Counted from the stretch's first letter, positions 38,003-48,557 are shown. The stretch: DNA of 64,000 nt from Tumebacillus_A lipolyticus (GCF_042682745.1 NZ_JBHUIO010000005.1:372001-436000), one strand, 5' to 3'. The notes: generated by a model from the letters alone, not told the origin. Translations and numbers: made by a program.

Positions 38003-39391
38003 TCATTCGTCCCCACTCCATTTTAGCAACACACAACACTCCACATGAAACGTATGCGGGAACATATCGACCGGCTGCACTTCAACCGTCTTGTACCCGT
38101 GATCCTCCAGATAGCGCAAATCCCTTGCCAGCGTCCCTGGGTTGCAGCTCACATAGACGACGCGCTCCGGCTTCATGTCGGCGATCGTCGCCAGCAGCCG
38201 TTCATCGCAGCCTTTGCGCGGCGGGTCGACGACGAGCACGTCTGCGCGGATGCCGTCATGATACCAAGCGGGAATCACCGTCTCCGCTTCGCCTGCGGTG
38301 AAGTGGGTGTTGGTGATCTCGTTGAGCTCAGCGTTGCGCTTCGCATCTTCGATCGCTTCCGGCACGATCTCCACCCCGTAGACTGCACGCGCTTTCTGCG
38401 CCAAGAACAGCGAGATCGTGCCGATGCCGCAATACGCGTCGATCACCGTCTCACTGCCGCTCAGCTGCGCGTACTCAAGCGCCTTGCCGTAGAGCACTTC
38501 GGTCTGCACCGGGTTGACTTGGAAAAACGATCGGGCGGAGATTTCGAACTTGATCGAGCCGATCGTGTCGGTGATCGCATCCTTCCCCCACAGCGTGAGC
38601 GTCTCTCTGCCGAAAATGACGTTCGTCCGCTCCGTGTTGATGTTCTGCACGATGCTCACCAAGTGCGGGATGCGCTGGCGCAGTCGCTCGATCAGAACGT
38701 CCTTCTGTGGGATCTTTCGCCCGTTGGTCACCAGCACCAGCATCGTCTCGTCGGTGTGCACAGCGGTGCGACCGATCAGATGGCGTACGATTCCCCGCCC
38801 TGTCGCTTCCTCATACTGCGAGATGCCCAGTTCCTGCAGGATCTCCTTCGTCGTATGCACGATCTGATCATTGTACATATGCTGGATGTCACAGCTCTGC
38901 ATCTCGATCAGATCGTGCGAGCGCGGCGCGTAGAAGCCCACCGCCAGCCGACCGTCGATCTCGCCGAGCGGCACTTGCGCTTTGTTGCGATATCGCCACG
39001 GGTTGTCCATGCCGAGCGTCTCGTGCACGGTGACCCCCTCCAGCTTCCCGATCCGGGTCAGCGCGTCGACCACGCTCTGGCGCTTGTGTTGCAGTTGCGC
39101 CGGGTAGGACAGATGCTGAAGATGGCAACCGCCGCACCGATGGAAGATCGGACAGGCTGGCTCCGCTCGATCGGGTGTAGCCGCGATGATTTTGATCAGC
39201 CGCCCGTAGGCGTATGTTTTCTGCACTCGCACCACTTTAGCCTGAATCTGCTCGCCGGGCAGAGCGTTCGGCACGAAGATGGTGAACCCCTCATATTTGC
39301 CGACGCCTTCCCCTTCATGCCCCAGTCCGGTGATCGCAAGCTCGATATATTGGTTTTTGACGACAGGTGCTTGTAGTTTCGGTTTTGCCAT
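38003..39391 (-). CDS. rlmD: 23S rRNA (uracil-5-)-methyltransferase RlmD/RlmCD
   Basis: A 462-residue TrmA/RumA-family enzyme. An N-terminal TRAM domain spans about 8-70, and the iron-sulphur Cys cluster CPIFHRCGGC lies near residue 82. The SAM motif DAYCGIGTISL lies near residue 316, and the catalytic region has DPPRKGCDE and nucleophile Cys in YVSCNPGTLARDL near residue 415. It methylates U1939 (and U747 in Bacillus-type RlmCD) of 23S rRNA. It starts 14 nt after the stop of the cyclodeaminase-like gene upstream on the same strand, so the two are probably co-transcribed. Confidence 0.92.
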   Translation of the reverse strand: MAKPKLQAPVVKNQYIELAITGLGHEGEGVGKYEGFTIFVPNALPGEQIQAKVVRVQKTYAYGRLIKIIAATPDRAEPACPIFHRCGGCHLQHLSYPAQLQHKRQSVVDALTRIGKLEGVTVHETLGMDNPWRYRNKAQVPLGEIDGRLAVGFYAPRSHDLIEMQSCDIQHMYNDQIVHTTKEILQELGISQYEEATGRGIVRHLIGRTAVHTDETMLVLVTNGRKIPQKDVLIERLRQRIPHLVSIVQNINTERTNVIFGRETLTLWGKDAITDTIGSIKFEISARSFFQVNPVQTEVLYGKALEYAQLSGSETVIDAYCGIGTISLFLAQKARAVYGVEIVPEAIEDAKRNAELNEITNTHFTAGEAETVIPAWYHDGIRADVLVVDPPRKGCDERLLATIADMKPERVVYVSCNPGTLARDLRYLEDHGYKTVEVQPVDMFPHTFHVECCVLLKWSGDE

Positions 39392-39405
39392 AGGGACTAC
39401 TCTCC

Positions 39406-39993
39406 TTACGTGGTGCGCGACAAGATTTGATCGCGCAGTTCGGTCGCCTCTTGCCGCCAGCGTTCGATCCTCGCCTGCAGCTCCTCATCCGCTCCTCCGG
39501 CATGAGAGATGTTCGCGTAGCAGATCTCGGTGATTCCCATCACCGCCGCCTGTGCGAGATAGGCGATCACCCGCACGTCGCTGTGCAATGCTTTGTTCGT
39601 CAGCGGTGCCAGCCGATCTGTCATCCGCAAAATTTTCACGATCGTACCTGCGATCTTCGCTGGACTGCCGATATCTTTACGCACACAGGCGGCGCGCTCG
39701 CCCTGAATGATCTTTTGCGCTTCATAGACATCGCCTTCGCCATAGTCGAGCAGGCGAGCTCGCAAGGCGGCCGCCTCCGACAGCAACAGGTCGATGCTCT
39801 CCGTCTCCGCGCCGTCTCTGTGCCGTCTATTTTTCGTCACTCGCATGATCAGCTCGGAGAGCGCGGTGATCAGGGCGCTGCAGACGGCGACGACGGTGCC
39901 TCCTGCCGGGCTCGGCACCTCTGGATGTGCGACCCAGTCGCAGAGACTTGGAAACGGTTCATCGACAAACCTTCCACTGCGCGTTCTCTCCAT
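39406..39993 (-). CDS. cyclodeaminase/cyclohydrolase (FTCD C-terminal-like) family protein
   Basis: A 195-residue all-helical protein of the formiminotransferase-cyclodeaminase family. The signature PSPAGGTVVAVCSALITAL lies near residue 29 and the acidic/basic helix with KNRRHRDG near residue 54. The C-terminal part includes LTNKALHSDVRVIAYLAQAAV near residue 130. Members act on formimino- or methenyl-tetrahydrofolate. I chose ATG 39993 behind GAAAGGGG over the upstream in-frame start. The gene lies between a lipid kinase and rlmD on the same strand. Confidence 0.82.
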   Translation of the reverse strand: MERTRSGRFVDEPFPSLCDWVAHPEVPSPAGGTVVAVCSALITALSELIMRVTKNRRHRDGAETESIDLLLSEAAALRARLLDYGEGDVYEAQKIIQGERAACVRKDIGSPAKIAGTIVKILRMTDRLAPLTNKALHSDVRVIAYLAQAAVMGITEICYANISHAGGADEELQARIERWRQEATELRDQILSRTT

Positions 39994-40025
39994 GCGTACA
40001 AGCCCCTTTCCCGCTCTGCTTCCGA

Positions 40026-40946
40026 TCACCGATCGAGCAGCTTGGTTCCTTCCGGCTCAGCCACCAGCACTTTCATATGATGCTTCAGACAGTGAAACCG
40101 TTGCGGCAGATGACCGCCAAACTCCCCGTCCAAGTTCAGCTCGACCAGATCGGGAGAGGAGATCGTCAGCGTCTCCGTCTGAAAATAGACGACGCGATCC
40201 GAGTTGACATGCTGTCCTTTCAGCGCGAGGCGCGCCAACGTGACCAGCTCTGGCAAGCTGAGCTGCTTGACCAAGATCACGTCGAACAGGCCGTCATGCA
40301 ACTTCGCGTTGGGAGCGAGCTTCTCAAATCCACCGACCGAGTTGGAGTTGGCGATCAGGCAGAGCATCGCTTTCCCTTCGTAGGCGAAATCGGGCGAGTC
40401 GATGTCCAGATGAATCGATTTCAGCCCGGGCAGCTTTTCCAAGCCCTTCACATAGTATGCCAACTGTCCGAGGTGAGTTTTCAGCTTGCTCGGCACTTCA
40501 TAGGTCAATTCGGTCAATCGCCCGCATCCGGCGATGTTGATAAAGTATCCGTCGCCGATCCTGCCAACATCCATCGGCATCGCATGGCGACCGACGATGA
40601 TCTCACACGCTTTTTTCAGGTCGCGCGGCAGGCACAGCGCTCGGGCGAGATCGTTGGTCGTCCCCGCTGGCAACACGCCGAGCGTCGGGCGATACTCCAT
40701 GTCGGAGAGCCCGTTGACCACCTCGTTGATCGTGCCGTCGCCGCCTGCTGCGATCACATAATCGAAATGCTCAAGCGAAGCTTGGCGCGCCGCAACACTC
40801 GCATCATTTGCACCGCGAGTCATCGCGCAGGACACTTCCAATCCGCCACGTTCCAAAATATCGAGCAGGTCGGGCAATTGGTTCCGCAGCGCCTCTTTGC
40901 CAGCGCTCGGATTGTAGATCAGCCGGGCGCGTTGTCGTCTCGTCAA
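40026..40946 (-). CDS. diacylglycerol kinase-like lipid kinase (DagK/YegS family)
   Basis: A 306-residue DAGK-catalytic-domain protein. ARLIYNPSAGKEALR near the N-terminus and the glycine-rich nucleotide loop AAGGDGTINEVVNGL near residue 68 are diagnostic. VLPAGTTNDLARAL follows near residue 92, and LNLDGEFGG near the C-terminus is also typical. It phosphorylates diacylglycerol to phosphatidic acid for lipid recycling, at the membrane face. A TTG start at 40946 behind GGAGGTG fits the family N-terminus; the frame to 41012 runs into the gatB terminator. The gene is next to gatCAB, as in many Bacillales. Confidence 0.88.
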   Translation of the reverse strand: MTRRQRARLIYNPSAGKEALRNQLPDLLDILERGGLEVSCAMTRGANDASVAARQASLEHFDYVIAAGGDGTINEVVNGLSDMEYRPTLGVLPAGTTNDLARALCLPRDLKKACEIIVGRHAMPMDVGRIGDGYFINIAGCGRLTELTYEVPSKLKTHLGQLAYYVKGLEKLPGLKSIHLDIDSPDFAYEGKAMLCLIANSNSVGGFEKLAPNAKLHDGLFDVILVKQLSLPELVTLARLALKGQHVNSDRVVYFQTETLTISSPDLVELNLDGEFGGHLPQRFHCLKHHMKVLVAEPEGTKLLDR

Positions 40947-40980
40947 GGAGCGACACCTCCAATAGATGACTTGCTGTGAA

Positions 40981-41009
40981 AAACCCCAAGCTGTCGGCGC
41001 TTGGGGTTT
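40981..41009 (-). terminator. intrinsic terminator of gatCAB
   Basis: AAACCCCAAGC and GCTTGGGGTTT pair with a small loop, and the minus strand continues TTTCAC. It lies 27 nt past the gatB stop and upstream of the lipid kinase start. Confidence 0.75.
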
Positions 41010-41035
41010 CACTCTCGTCGTACATACAGATCAGA

Positions 41036-42481
41036 CTATGAATTGATGCGCTCCAAGATGAGCTTGTTGACAACGCCAGGGTTGGCTTGGCCTTTGGTCG
41101 CTTTCATCACTTGACCGACCAGCGCGCCCAATGCGCGATCTTTGCCCGCCTTGTAATCTTCCACCGATTTCGGGTTGTTGGCGACCACTTCTTCGACGAT
41201 CTTCGCCAGCGCACCTTCGTCGGAGATTTGCACCAGACCTTTTTCCTCGACGATCTTAGCCGGGTCTTTGCCCGTCTCCAACATGTCTTTAAACACATCT
41301 TTGGCAATCTTGGAGGAAATCTTACCCTCGGCGATCATCTTGATCAGCGCGCCAAGCTGGCTCGGGGTGATATTCGCCGCGCCGATCTCCAAGTTGTTTT
41401 GGTTGAGGAAACCGAGGAGATCGCCCATGATCCAGTTGGAAGCAGACTTGGCGTCCGCACCGGTTGCGACGGTCGCTTCGAAGAAGTCGGCGATCGACTT
41501 GGAGGCGGTCAGCACGTCCGCATCATAGGACGGCAGGCCAAGCTCGGTCAGATAGCGATTTCGCTTCGCGGTCGGCAGTTCTGGGATCGTCTGCATGATC
41601 GAATCGATCCACGCTTGGTCGATCTCCAGCTGCACCAGATCTGGCTCGGGGAAGTAGCGATAGTCGTGCGCATCCTCTTTCGAACGCATGATCAGCGTCT
41701 TCTTCGCCGCATCGTCCCAGCGCAAGGTGCTCTGGCGAATCTCTTCGCCCTTGACGATCATCTCTTCCTGCGCTGTTTGCTCATATTCGAGCGCTTTTTG
41801 CACGTTGGAGAAGGAGTTCATGTTTTTCAACTCGCGCTTGGTGCCAAACTTCTCCTGTCCCCACGGACGAAGCGAAATGTTCGCATCACAGCGGAGCGAT
41901 CCTTCTTCCATCTTGCAGTCGGAGATGTCGCAGTATTGCATGATCGCTTTTAACTTCTCCAAGTACGCTTTCGCTTCCTCAGGCGTCCTGATGTCCGGCT
42001 CGGAGACGATCTCGATCAGCGGCACGCCGACGCGGTTGAAGTCGACGAGGGTGTGCGAGCCGTCTTCCGCATGGTTCGATTTGCCCGCATCCTCTTCGAG
42101 GTGGACGCGGGTGATGCCGATGCGCTTCGTCTCGCCGTTCACTTCGATCTCAATGTAGCCATGCTCGCCGATCGGCTTGTCAAACTGCGAGATCTGATAC
42201 GCTTTCGGCAGATCGGGATAGAAATAGTTCTTCCGGTCAAACTTGCTCTCGGTCGCAATCTGACAGTTCAGCGCGAGCGCCGCTTTGATCGCCTTGTTCA
42301 GCGCCTCGCGGTTCAGCACCGGCAGCACGCCCGGGTGACCCAGACAGATCGGGCAGACGTTCGTATTCGGAGGCGCACCAAACTCGGTCGAGCAGCTGCA
42401 GAAAATTTTTGTGTTGGTGCTCATCTCGACGTGGACTTCCAGACCGATGATCGTTTCAAATTGGGACGTAGTCGTGGTCAT
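41036..42481 (-). CDS. gatB: Asp-tRNA(Asn)/Glu-tRNA(Gln) amidotransferase subunit B
   Basis: A 481-residue GatB subunit that phosphorylates and transamidates misacylated Glu-tRNA(Gln)/Asp-tRNA(Asn). It opens [15 protein letters not shown] and has zinc-site-like CSC near residue 29 with [12 protein letters not shown] near residue 43. [14 protein letters not shown] follows near residue 92 and [12 protein letters not shown] near residue 200. The C-terminal helical and YqeY-like domain binds tRNA ([17 protein letters not shown] near residue 455). It is last in the operon gatC-gatA-gatB. Confidence 0.96.
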   Translation of the reverse strand: MTTTTSQFETIIGLEVHVEMSTNTKIFCSCSTEFGAPPNTNVCPICLGHPGVLPVLNREALNKAIKAALALNCQIATESKFDRKNYFYPDLPKAYQISQFDKPIGEHGYIEIEVNGETKRIGITRVHLEEDAGKSNHAEDGSHTLVDFNRVGVPLIEIVSEPDIRTPEEAKAYLEKLKAIMQYCDISDCKMEEGSLRCDANISLRPWGQEKFGTKRELKNMNSFSNVQKALEYEQTAQEEMIVKGEEIRQSTLRWDDAAKKTLIMRSKEDAHDYRYFPEPDLVQLEIDQAWIDSIMQTIPELPTAKRNRYLTELGLPSYDADVLTASKSIADFFEATVATGADAKSASNWIMGDLLGFLNQNNLEIGAANITPSQLGALIKMIAEGKISSKIAKDVFKDMLETGKDPAKIVEEKGLVQISDEGALAKIVEEVVANNPKSVEDYKAGKDRALGALVGQVMKATKGQANPGVVNKLILERINS

Positions 42482-42495
42482 AGTCTCCAGCCTCC

Positions 42496-43941
<1,446 letters not shown>

Positions 43942-43947
43942 AATCTG

Positions 43948-44238
43948 TTATCCCTCCATGACCGCTGGCACGCGGAATTGTCCGTTCTCTTTGTCAGGAG
44001 CGTGCGAAAGCGCTTCTTCCTGCGAGAGCCACTCGCGCGACACATCTTCGCGGAGCACGTTTTTCAGCGGCAGTGAATGGGTGGTCGGGGCAACGTTTTG
44101 TACATCCAACTCTTGCAACTCGCCCGCAAATTCGAGGATCTTGCCGAGCTGGTCGGCCATCTTAACCTTTTCTTCCTCTGTCAGCGTAAGCCGCGACAGA
44201 TTGGCGATATGTTCAACATCTTTCAATGTGATGCTCAC
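43948..44238 (-). CDS. gatC: Asp-tRNA(Asn)/Glu-tRNA(Gln) amidotransferase subunit C
   Basis: A 96-residue GatC that wraps around GatA and links it to GatB. It shows ITLKDVEHIANLSRLTLTEEE at the N-terminus, LGKILEFAGELQELD mid-protein and LREDVSREWLSQEEAL near the C-terminus. I used ATG 44238, 6 nt behind GGAGG, which gives the standard length; the frame extends 13 codons further without a site. It is first gene of gatCAB. Confidence 0.95.
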   Translation of the reverse strand: MSITLKDVEHIANLSRLTLTEEEKVKMADQLGKILEFAGELQELDVQNVAPTTHSLPLKNVLREDVSREWLSQEEALSHAPDKENGQFRVPAVMEG

Positions 44239-44283
44239 CATGCACACCTCCGAAGCCGTATCATACTTGGAAACCATTTAGAA

Positions 44284-44313
44284 ATTATAGCACACTCCCA
44301 TTTTTTCCAGCAA
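44284..44313 (-). promoter_or_regulatory. promoter of gatCAB
   Basis: On the minus strand TTGCTG (44313..44308), 18 nt and TATAAT (44289..44284), preceded by TGC as an extended -10, form a good sigma-A promoter about 45 nt before gatC. Confidence 0.7.
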
Positions 44314-44338
44314 CTTTGTGCCTTGGCGGGCAGTTTTT

Positions 44339-44391
44339 GATTCCTACAACCTATCGTTGACTTGCACTCTTTTTGACAAGTTGCAGGAATC
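44339..44391. repeat. 12-bp inverted repeat upstream of the gatCAB promoter
   Basis: GATTCCTACAAC and GTTGCAGGAATC are complementary at 11 of 12 positions (the other a G-U) around 29 nt. It is outside the gatC transcript and has no T tract on either side. It may be a terminator-like relic or a regulatory site. Confidence 0.4.
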
Positions 44392-44457
44392 ACCCCTTTG
44401 CTTCAAAACACGAATTTCATTTTATCCAACATCGCTGCTCCTCGTCGGTCACACCCA

Positions 44458-45534
44458 TCACGTCAACGCTCGAATCTTCCATTCACTGACCTGATCAGGC
44501 TGGCGAACGAGCTCGAAGCTGATCTTTTTCTCCAGGTCATAAAAACCTGGATCGATCCACTCATACACGCTGACCGTCGCCCGCGGGCTGTGAATCGACT
44601 CGATCTCATGCCCGTAAAATGGCGATAAGCTTCCTAAGAGAACAGCAGACTCACTCCCTTTGGCGAGATACAGCTCCGCCCCCTCGCTATCGCGCATCTC
44701 CCAGGCCAGAAGAAATGCTTCCAGCGTCTCCGCTTCATCATCTGCCCGCTGAAGCATCTTTGCTTCCCGCTTTACCGCTTGAAACTGTGCCGATTCACCG
44801 GGCGTGCGCTGATAGCGAAACAGCTGCACCACCTGCCGAAACGGGCTTTGTTCACGCTTCTCCACGAGCACCTCGCCGCGTCCGGTTCGGCGGATGCCGG
44901 TGAATCCAGCATGGGTGCTCAGCGCTCCGTCCGCACCATCCCACAGCTGCATGTACGGTTCATCGATCCCCTCTTCGCCCCGCCCGCGCCAAAAGATCAG
45001 CAGATCAGGTCGACCATCCTTCGTCAGATCGGCCGCTTCGATGTGCAGCGCATTGTCTGGATAGACTTCCTGCAACAAGATCTTCCCGCTTGCTGACCGC
45101 ACCCGCACATGTCCGCGCAGGTTGGTCGCAAAGCTCTCCGCCACATCGAGCCGTCCATCATGGTCAAAATCGGCCGTCTCCGTCTGCAGCGGCATCAACA
45201 GCGTCTCCAGCCCTTCGCCGATCGCTTCGATTTTCGGATAGACGAAATGCACATGATGCTCTGCGCCCACCTTCCGCAGGTGAAGCGCTCCGTCCGCCTC
45301 CACGACTGGTGAGACGATCTTCCCCTGTTTCACCTTGACCAGCCGAGCGAACGGGACGGCGGTCACATCGCCTGCCGGGTCGCTTGCGAGCGGCATCAGC
45401 TCGAACAGCAGGCTGAACGCACCATCTGCTCGCACTTGAAAGGACAGCGGTCGCTCCTCCACCGCTCCCAACCACTTTCCATTGATCCTTACAGACGCGC
45501 CGTACAGATGATCGGGCATCACCACAAACTCCAT
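44458..45534 (-). CDS. hypothetical protein with FG-GAP/EF-hand-like calcium loops
   Basis: A 358-residue protein without signal peptide or membrane segments. Two loops, DFDHDGRLDV near residue 123 and DLTKDGRPDL near residue 170, match the D-x-D-x-D-G calcium loops of VCBS/FG-GAP repeats, and the surrounding sequence is beta-rich. The C-terminal third contains AEGAELYLAKGSES-like mixed segments. The ATG at 45534 follows GGGAGGGG. I recognise no named family; a repeat or propeller fold is inferred. Confidence 0.65.
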   Translation of the reverse strand: MEFVVMPDHLYGASVRINGKWLGAVEERPLSFQVRADGAFSLLFELMPLASDPAGDVTAVPFARLVKVKQGKIVSPVVEADGALHLRKVGAEHHVHFVYPKIEAIGEGLETLLMPLQTETADFDHDGRLDVAESFATNLRGHVRVRSASGKILLQEVYPDNALHIEAADLTKDGRPDLLIFWRGRGEEGIDEPYMQLWDGADGALSTHAGFTGIRRTGRGEVLVEKREQSPFRQVVQLFRYQRTPGESAQFQAVKREAKMLQRADDEAETLEAFLLAWEMRDSEGAELYLAKGSESAVLLGSLSPFYGHEIESIHSPRATVSVYEWIDPGFYDLEKKISFELVRQPDQVSEWKIRALT

Positions 45535-45684
45535 GCCGCACCCCTCCCTTTCCTCCATCGTATGCGGAAGTGCGGGCGAATGCCTACGGTGCAAAAAAGC
45601 CGAATTGCTACTCCGGCCACTGAAGCTGCCACACTTTTATCACCACCGAGTGTCAGCACTCCGCAGATACATACCCCCACATGC

Positions 45685-45724
45685 AAAAAAAGCGCGATGA
45701 GCCTTTTCCAGCTCATGCGCTTTT
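45685..45724 (-). terminator. intrinsic terminator of cobA
   Basis: On the minus strand AAAAGCGCATGAGC pairs with GCTCATCGCGCTTTT and is followed by TTT. It is 44 nt past the cobA stop. Confidence 0.8.
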
Positions 45725-45768
45725 CACGTATCGGTGCGACTTACTTTGAGACTTTGCAATGCTTGACA

Positions 45769-46527
45769 CTACACGCAGACGCTTTCCTCAAACCACTGGA
45801 TCTCTTCACGCAAGCCCACCACGTCGCCGACTAAGATGATCGACGGGTTGGCGATCTGCTGCTGGCGCGCAACCTCGACGATCGTATCGAGCGTCCCTTG
45901 CACCGTCTTTTGCTCAGGAAGCGTCCCCCAGTGGATGATCGCAACGGGCGTCTTCGGATCGCGCCCATTTTCGATCAGCTGCTCACAGATCAGCGGGAGG
46001 TTTTTCACCCCGAGATAAAAGGCGATCGTATCGACAGCTGTGGCCAGCTTATCCCAGCGCAGGCTGGACTGCTCTTTGGTCGGGCACTCATGCCCCGTCA
46101 CCACCGCAAAGGAGGAGGAGACGAAGCGATGCGTGACCGGAATGCCCGCATAAGCAGGTGCGGCGATGCCAGCTGTGATCCCCGGTACGACTTCAAAAGG
46201 AATTTTGTGTCTGCTCAGTTCGAGCGCCTCTTCGCCCCCGCGCCCAAACACGAACGGGTCTCCCCCTTTCAAGCGAGTGACAACTTTGCCCGCTTGCGCC
46301 TTTTCCACCAGCAGTGCGTTGATCTCCTCTTGTTGCAGAAGATGGCGGTCTGGCAGCTTGCCGACGAAGATCAACTCCGCCCCCGCTTTTGCGTAGTCGA
46401 GCAGCTTGGGATTTGCCAAGCGATCATAGGCGATCACATCCGCCTCTTGGATGCATTCCACGCCACGCAGTGTGATCAATTTCGGATCGCCCGGACCCGC
46501 ACCTACCAAATAGACTTTGCCTGCCAT
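45769..46527 (-). CDS. cobA: uroporphyrinogen-III C-methyltransferase
   Basis: A 252-residue SUMT that methylates uroporphyrinogen III at C2 and C7 to precorrin-2, for cobalamin and sirohaem. Visible are VYLVGAGPGDPKLITLRG at the N-terminus, YDRLANPKLLDY, the SAM loop VTRLKGGDPFVFGRGGEE near residue 83, and VVPGITAGIAAPAYAGIPVTHR near residue 113. The ATG follows GGAAGGGAG. No other cob or cys gene is adjacent, except the divergent bluB. Confidence 0.94.
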   Translation of the reverse strand: MAGKVYLVGAGPGDPKLITLRGVECIQEADVIAYDRLANPKLLDYAKAGAELIFVGKLPDRHLLQQEEINALLVEKAQAGKVVTRLKGGDPFVFGRGGEEALELSRHKIPFEVVPGITAGIAAPAYAGIPVTHRFVSSSFAVVTGHECPTKEQSSLRWDKLATAVDTIAFYLGVKNLPLICEQLIENGRDPKTPVAIIHWGTLPEQKTVQGTLDTIVEVARQQQIANPSIILVGDVVGLREEIQWFEESVCV

Positions 46528-46669
46528 TCCGATGTCTCCCTTCCCGCTCTAAACCAAGTTTTCACACCATTATACTCGGTATTATACAGATTGTCAGCAC
46601 CAAACTTTGCGCAATATAGTAAACTGGAAGACACTACGGAGCGACAGCCATACTTGGAGGTGCCGTCTG

Positions 46670-47329
46670 ATGAACTTTTCGAACGAACAGCGCGACGCGG
46701 TCTATGAAGCGATCCACAACCGGCGCGACATCCGTCGCTTCCTCTCCACACCGCTTGACGAAACGGCGATCAAACGCATTTTGCTCGCAGGACACCACGC
46801 CCCTTCGGTCGGCTTCATGCAGCCGTGGGATTTCATTCTCGTCTCCTCAGATTCGATCAAAAATGAGCTGGCTGCAGCTGCCGACAAGGAGCGCCGCGCT
46901 CTGGCGATTCACTTTGCGGCAGAAGGAAGGGATAGCAAGTTTCTCTCCTTAAAAGTCGAAGGCCTTCGCGAAGCCCCGCTGACCGTCTGCATCACCTGTG
47001 ACCCGACGCGCGGAGGAGACCATGTGCTCGGGCGCAACTCGATCCCGGAGACGGATATCCTCTCCGTCGCCTGCGCCATTCAAAACATGTGGTTGGCCGC
47101 CTATGCGGAAGGCATCGCGATGGGCTGGGTCTCCTTTTACAAAAAGGCGGACGTTCGGCGCATCTTAAACATCCCGCCGCACATCGATCCGACCGCCCTG
47201 CTCTCTTTCGGCTACACGGACGAATACCCCGACCAACCGCTGCTCGAAAAGGCGGGCTGGGCGAAGCGCAACTCGTTTGACAGCCTGTTGCACTATGACA
47301 CGTGGAACAACAAGGACGGCTCTCGCTAA
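46670..47329 (+). CDS. bluB: 5,6-dimethylbenzimidazole synthase BluB
   Basis: A 219-residue flavoenzyme of the nitroreductase fold. It cleaves FMNH2 with oxygen to form dimethylbenzimidazole, the lower ligand of vitamin B12. BluB-type motifs are IHNRRDIRRFLSTPLDE near residue 15, HHAPSVGFMQPWDFILVSS near residue 42, EGLREAPLTVCITCD near residue 92 and MGWVSFYKKADVRRIL near residue 148. Ordinary nitroreductases lack the PSVGFMQPW signature. The ATG at 46670 lies behind GGAGGTG; the upstream frame start is unsupported. It is divergent from cobA, consistent with B12 synthesis or lower-ligand remodelling. Confidence 0.9.
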   Translation: MNFSNEQRDAVYEAIHNRRDIRRFLSTPLDETAIKRILLAGHHAPSVGFMQPWDFILVSSDSIKNELAAAADKERRALAIHFAAEGRDSKFLSLKVEGLREAPLTVCITCDPTRGGDHVLGRNSIPETDILSVACAIQNMWLAAYAEGIAMGWVSFYKKADVRRILNIPPHIDPTALLSFGYTDEYPDQPLLEKAGWAKRNSFDSLLHYDTWNNKDGSR

Positions 47330-47413
47330 GAGGGTCGCTTTTTTTACTTCGGAACGGATCGCCCATGTGCTGAATAGGCTGGAAAGCAGTGAGCGAGAGG
47401 AGCTGAACCAAAC

Positions 47414-47911
47414 GTGACGAGACGAAAAAAGAGAGCGCAGTATGAGGATGATTATCGCGAAATCCCTGCTGTGTTTTACTACGATCCGCGATTTTTCCCC
47501 GGCATGCCCGGACCGATGCCAGGCCCCGGTGGTGGCACCCCTTTTCCACCGCCTCGGCCACCCGTCTTTCCTACGCCCGGGCCGTTTCCAGGTTTTCCAG
47601 CAACGCCAGGTCCGGGTGGAGTTCCCGGTGGCGGACCGGCAGGTGTGCCCAATCCACCGACCACGCCGCCGCCCAACTACACGCCCAAAAAGCCGTTCAC
47701 CGCACCTGGCGCAGTAAAAGCGATCGATCCGGGAGCGATCCAGCGCTGCAGGTTCCGGTTTGTCTACCTCTGGCTGGACAACGGCCAGCAGTTTTGGGCT
47801 TTCCCGACCTTTATCGGGCCGCGCTCCTTGGCCGGCTATCGCTGGAACGGCTTCCGCTGGATCTACTTTGGGGTGGATCTCCGACATATCGATTCTTTCA
47901 TCTGCACCTGA
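47414..47911 (+). CDS. Pro/Gly-rich protein with conserved C-terminal domain
   Basis: A 165-residue protein. Residues 1-20 are basic, residues 25-95 are a low-complexity run of Pro, Gly and Phe, and residues 100-165 form a compact aromatic domain (FVYLWLDNGQQFWAFPTFIG, then GFRWIYFGVDLRHIDSF) seen in small Bacillales surface or spore-associated proteins. There is no signal peptide. The start is GTG with GAGAGGAG upstream. A spore-coat or surface role is inference from composition. Confidence 0.65.
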   Translation: MTRRKKRAQYEDDYREIPAVFYYDPRFFPGMPGPMPGPGGGTPFPPPRPPVFPTPGPFPGFPATPGPGGVPGGGPAGVPNPPTTPPPNYTPKKPFTAPGAVKAIDPGAIQRCRFRFVYLWLDNGQQFWAFPTFIGPRSLAGYRWNGFRWIYFGVDLRHIDSFICT

Positions 47912-47914
47912 CCT

Positions 47915-47947
47915 GTGCGCCGGACGCTCGATCCGGCGCACTTTTTT
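47915..47947 (+). terminator. intrinsic terminator of the Pro/Gly-rich gene
   Basis: GTGCGCCGGA and TCCGGCGCAC form a 10-bp stem followed by TTTTTT, starting 3 nt past the stop. Confidence 0.9.
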
Positions 47948-47958
47948 GCAGAAAAAAA

Positions 47959-47980
47959 CCTGAAACGGCTGCGTTTCAGG
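47959..47980 (-). terminator. intrinsic terminator of the hypothetical gene at 47983
   Basis: CCTGAAAC and GTTTCAGG enclose 6 nt and are followed on the minus strand by TTTTTTTC. The hairpin is back to back with the plus-strand terminator. Confidence 0.85.
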
Positions 47981-47982
47981 CT

Positions 47983-48429
47983 TTACAAAAACTTGAGTTT
48001 CCGCACGATGTTGCGGATATGCCCTTCGTCAGACCAGAAGACCAAATAGCGGTACGTCTCGCCATGCAGATGCAACGGGACTGGATACTCGACGTAAAAC
48101 GCCGCCTGTGCTTTCATCTCCTTCGGCTGATCTTCTGACGGGAAGATATAGCATGCATCGCGCGCATCGTATTTCAGGAATTTGATCGTGGGATCGGTAC
48201 CGTACGGTTGGAATCTGTGATAGGCTTCCTGACGGCATACATCCTCCAACCCACCCGCACCTGCTGCGGCAGACAGCTCGAAAAAACCGTCTCGCCCCTG
48301 ATAGCGATCCTTTTCAATCTCGATCCAATTCGGTGGATGCTCAAAAGCCACCCCGTATTGTGAGCTGACATACCGCTTCCACTTTCGGCGCGCCAGAGCG
48401 CCTAACATCAAACCAACATAATTTCGCAT
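47983..48429 (-). CDS. hypothetical protein (148 aa)
   Basis: A soluble, mixed alpha/beta protein, with SSQYGVAFEHPPNWIEIEKDRYQGRDG in its first third. That region resembles the start of PsbP-like or peptidase-associated domains that begin with a YGVSF-PxxW pattern. There is no signal peptide in the chosen start (ATG 48429 behind GAGGAG). No family is assigned with confidence. It is a single-gene unit with its own terminator. Confidence 0.6.
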   Translation of the reverse strand: MRNYVGLMLGALARRKWKRYVSSQYGVAFEHPPNWIEIEKDRYQGRDGFFELSAAAGAGGLEDVCRQEAYHRFQPYGTDPTIKFLKYDARDACYIFPSEDQPKEMKAQAAFYVEYPVPLHLHGETYRYLVFWSDEGHIRNIVRKLKFL

Positions 48430-48557
48430 TCGCGTCGACTCCTCTGCAAACATCCTGATTCAGACATAGGCAGGATATGTGCAAACGCTTCAGAAGGTTC
48501 TGCTATAATGAAAAGCGGATACAGCTTTCAATCGGTTGACAGAGGAGATGTTTTCCC

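Noticed and set aside
38045..39376. 443-codon plus-strand frame antisense to rlmD
   Set aside because: The minus strand encodes a complete RlmD with all catalytic motifs; the plus frame reflects codon bias.
46528..46669. Cobalamin riboswitch between cobA and bluB
   Set aside because: The 142-bp divergent interval is too short and no B12-box-like sequence could be found by eye on either strand.
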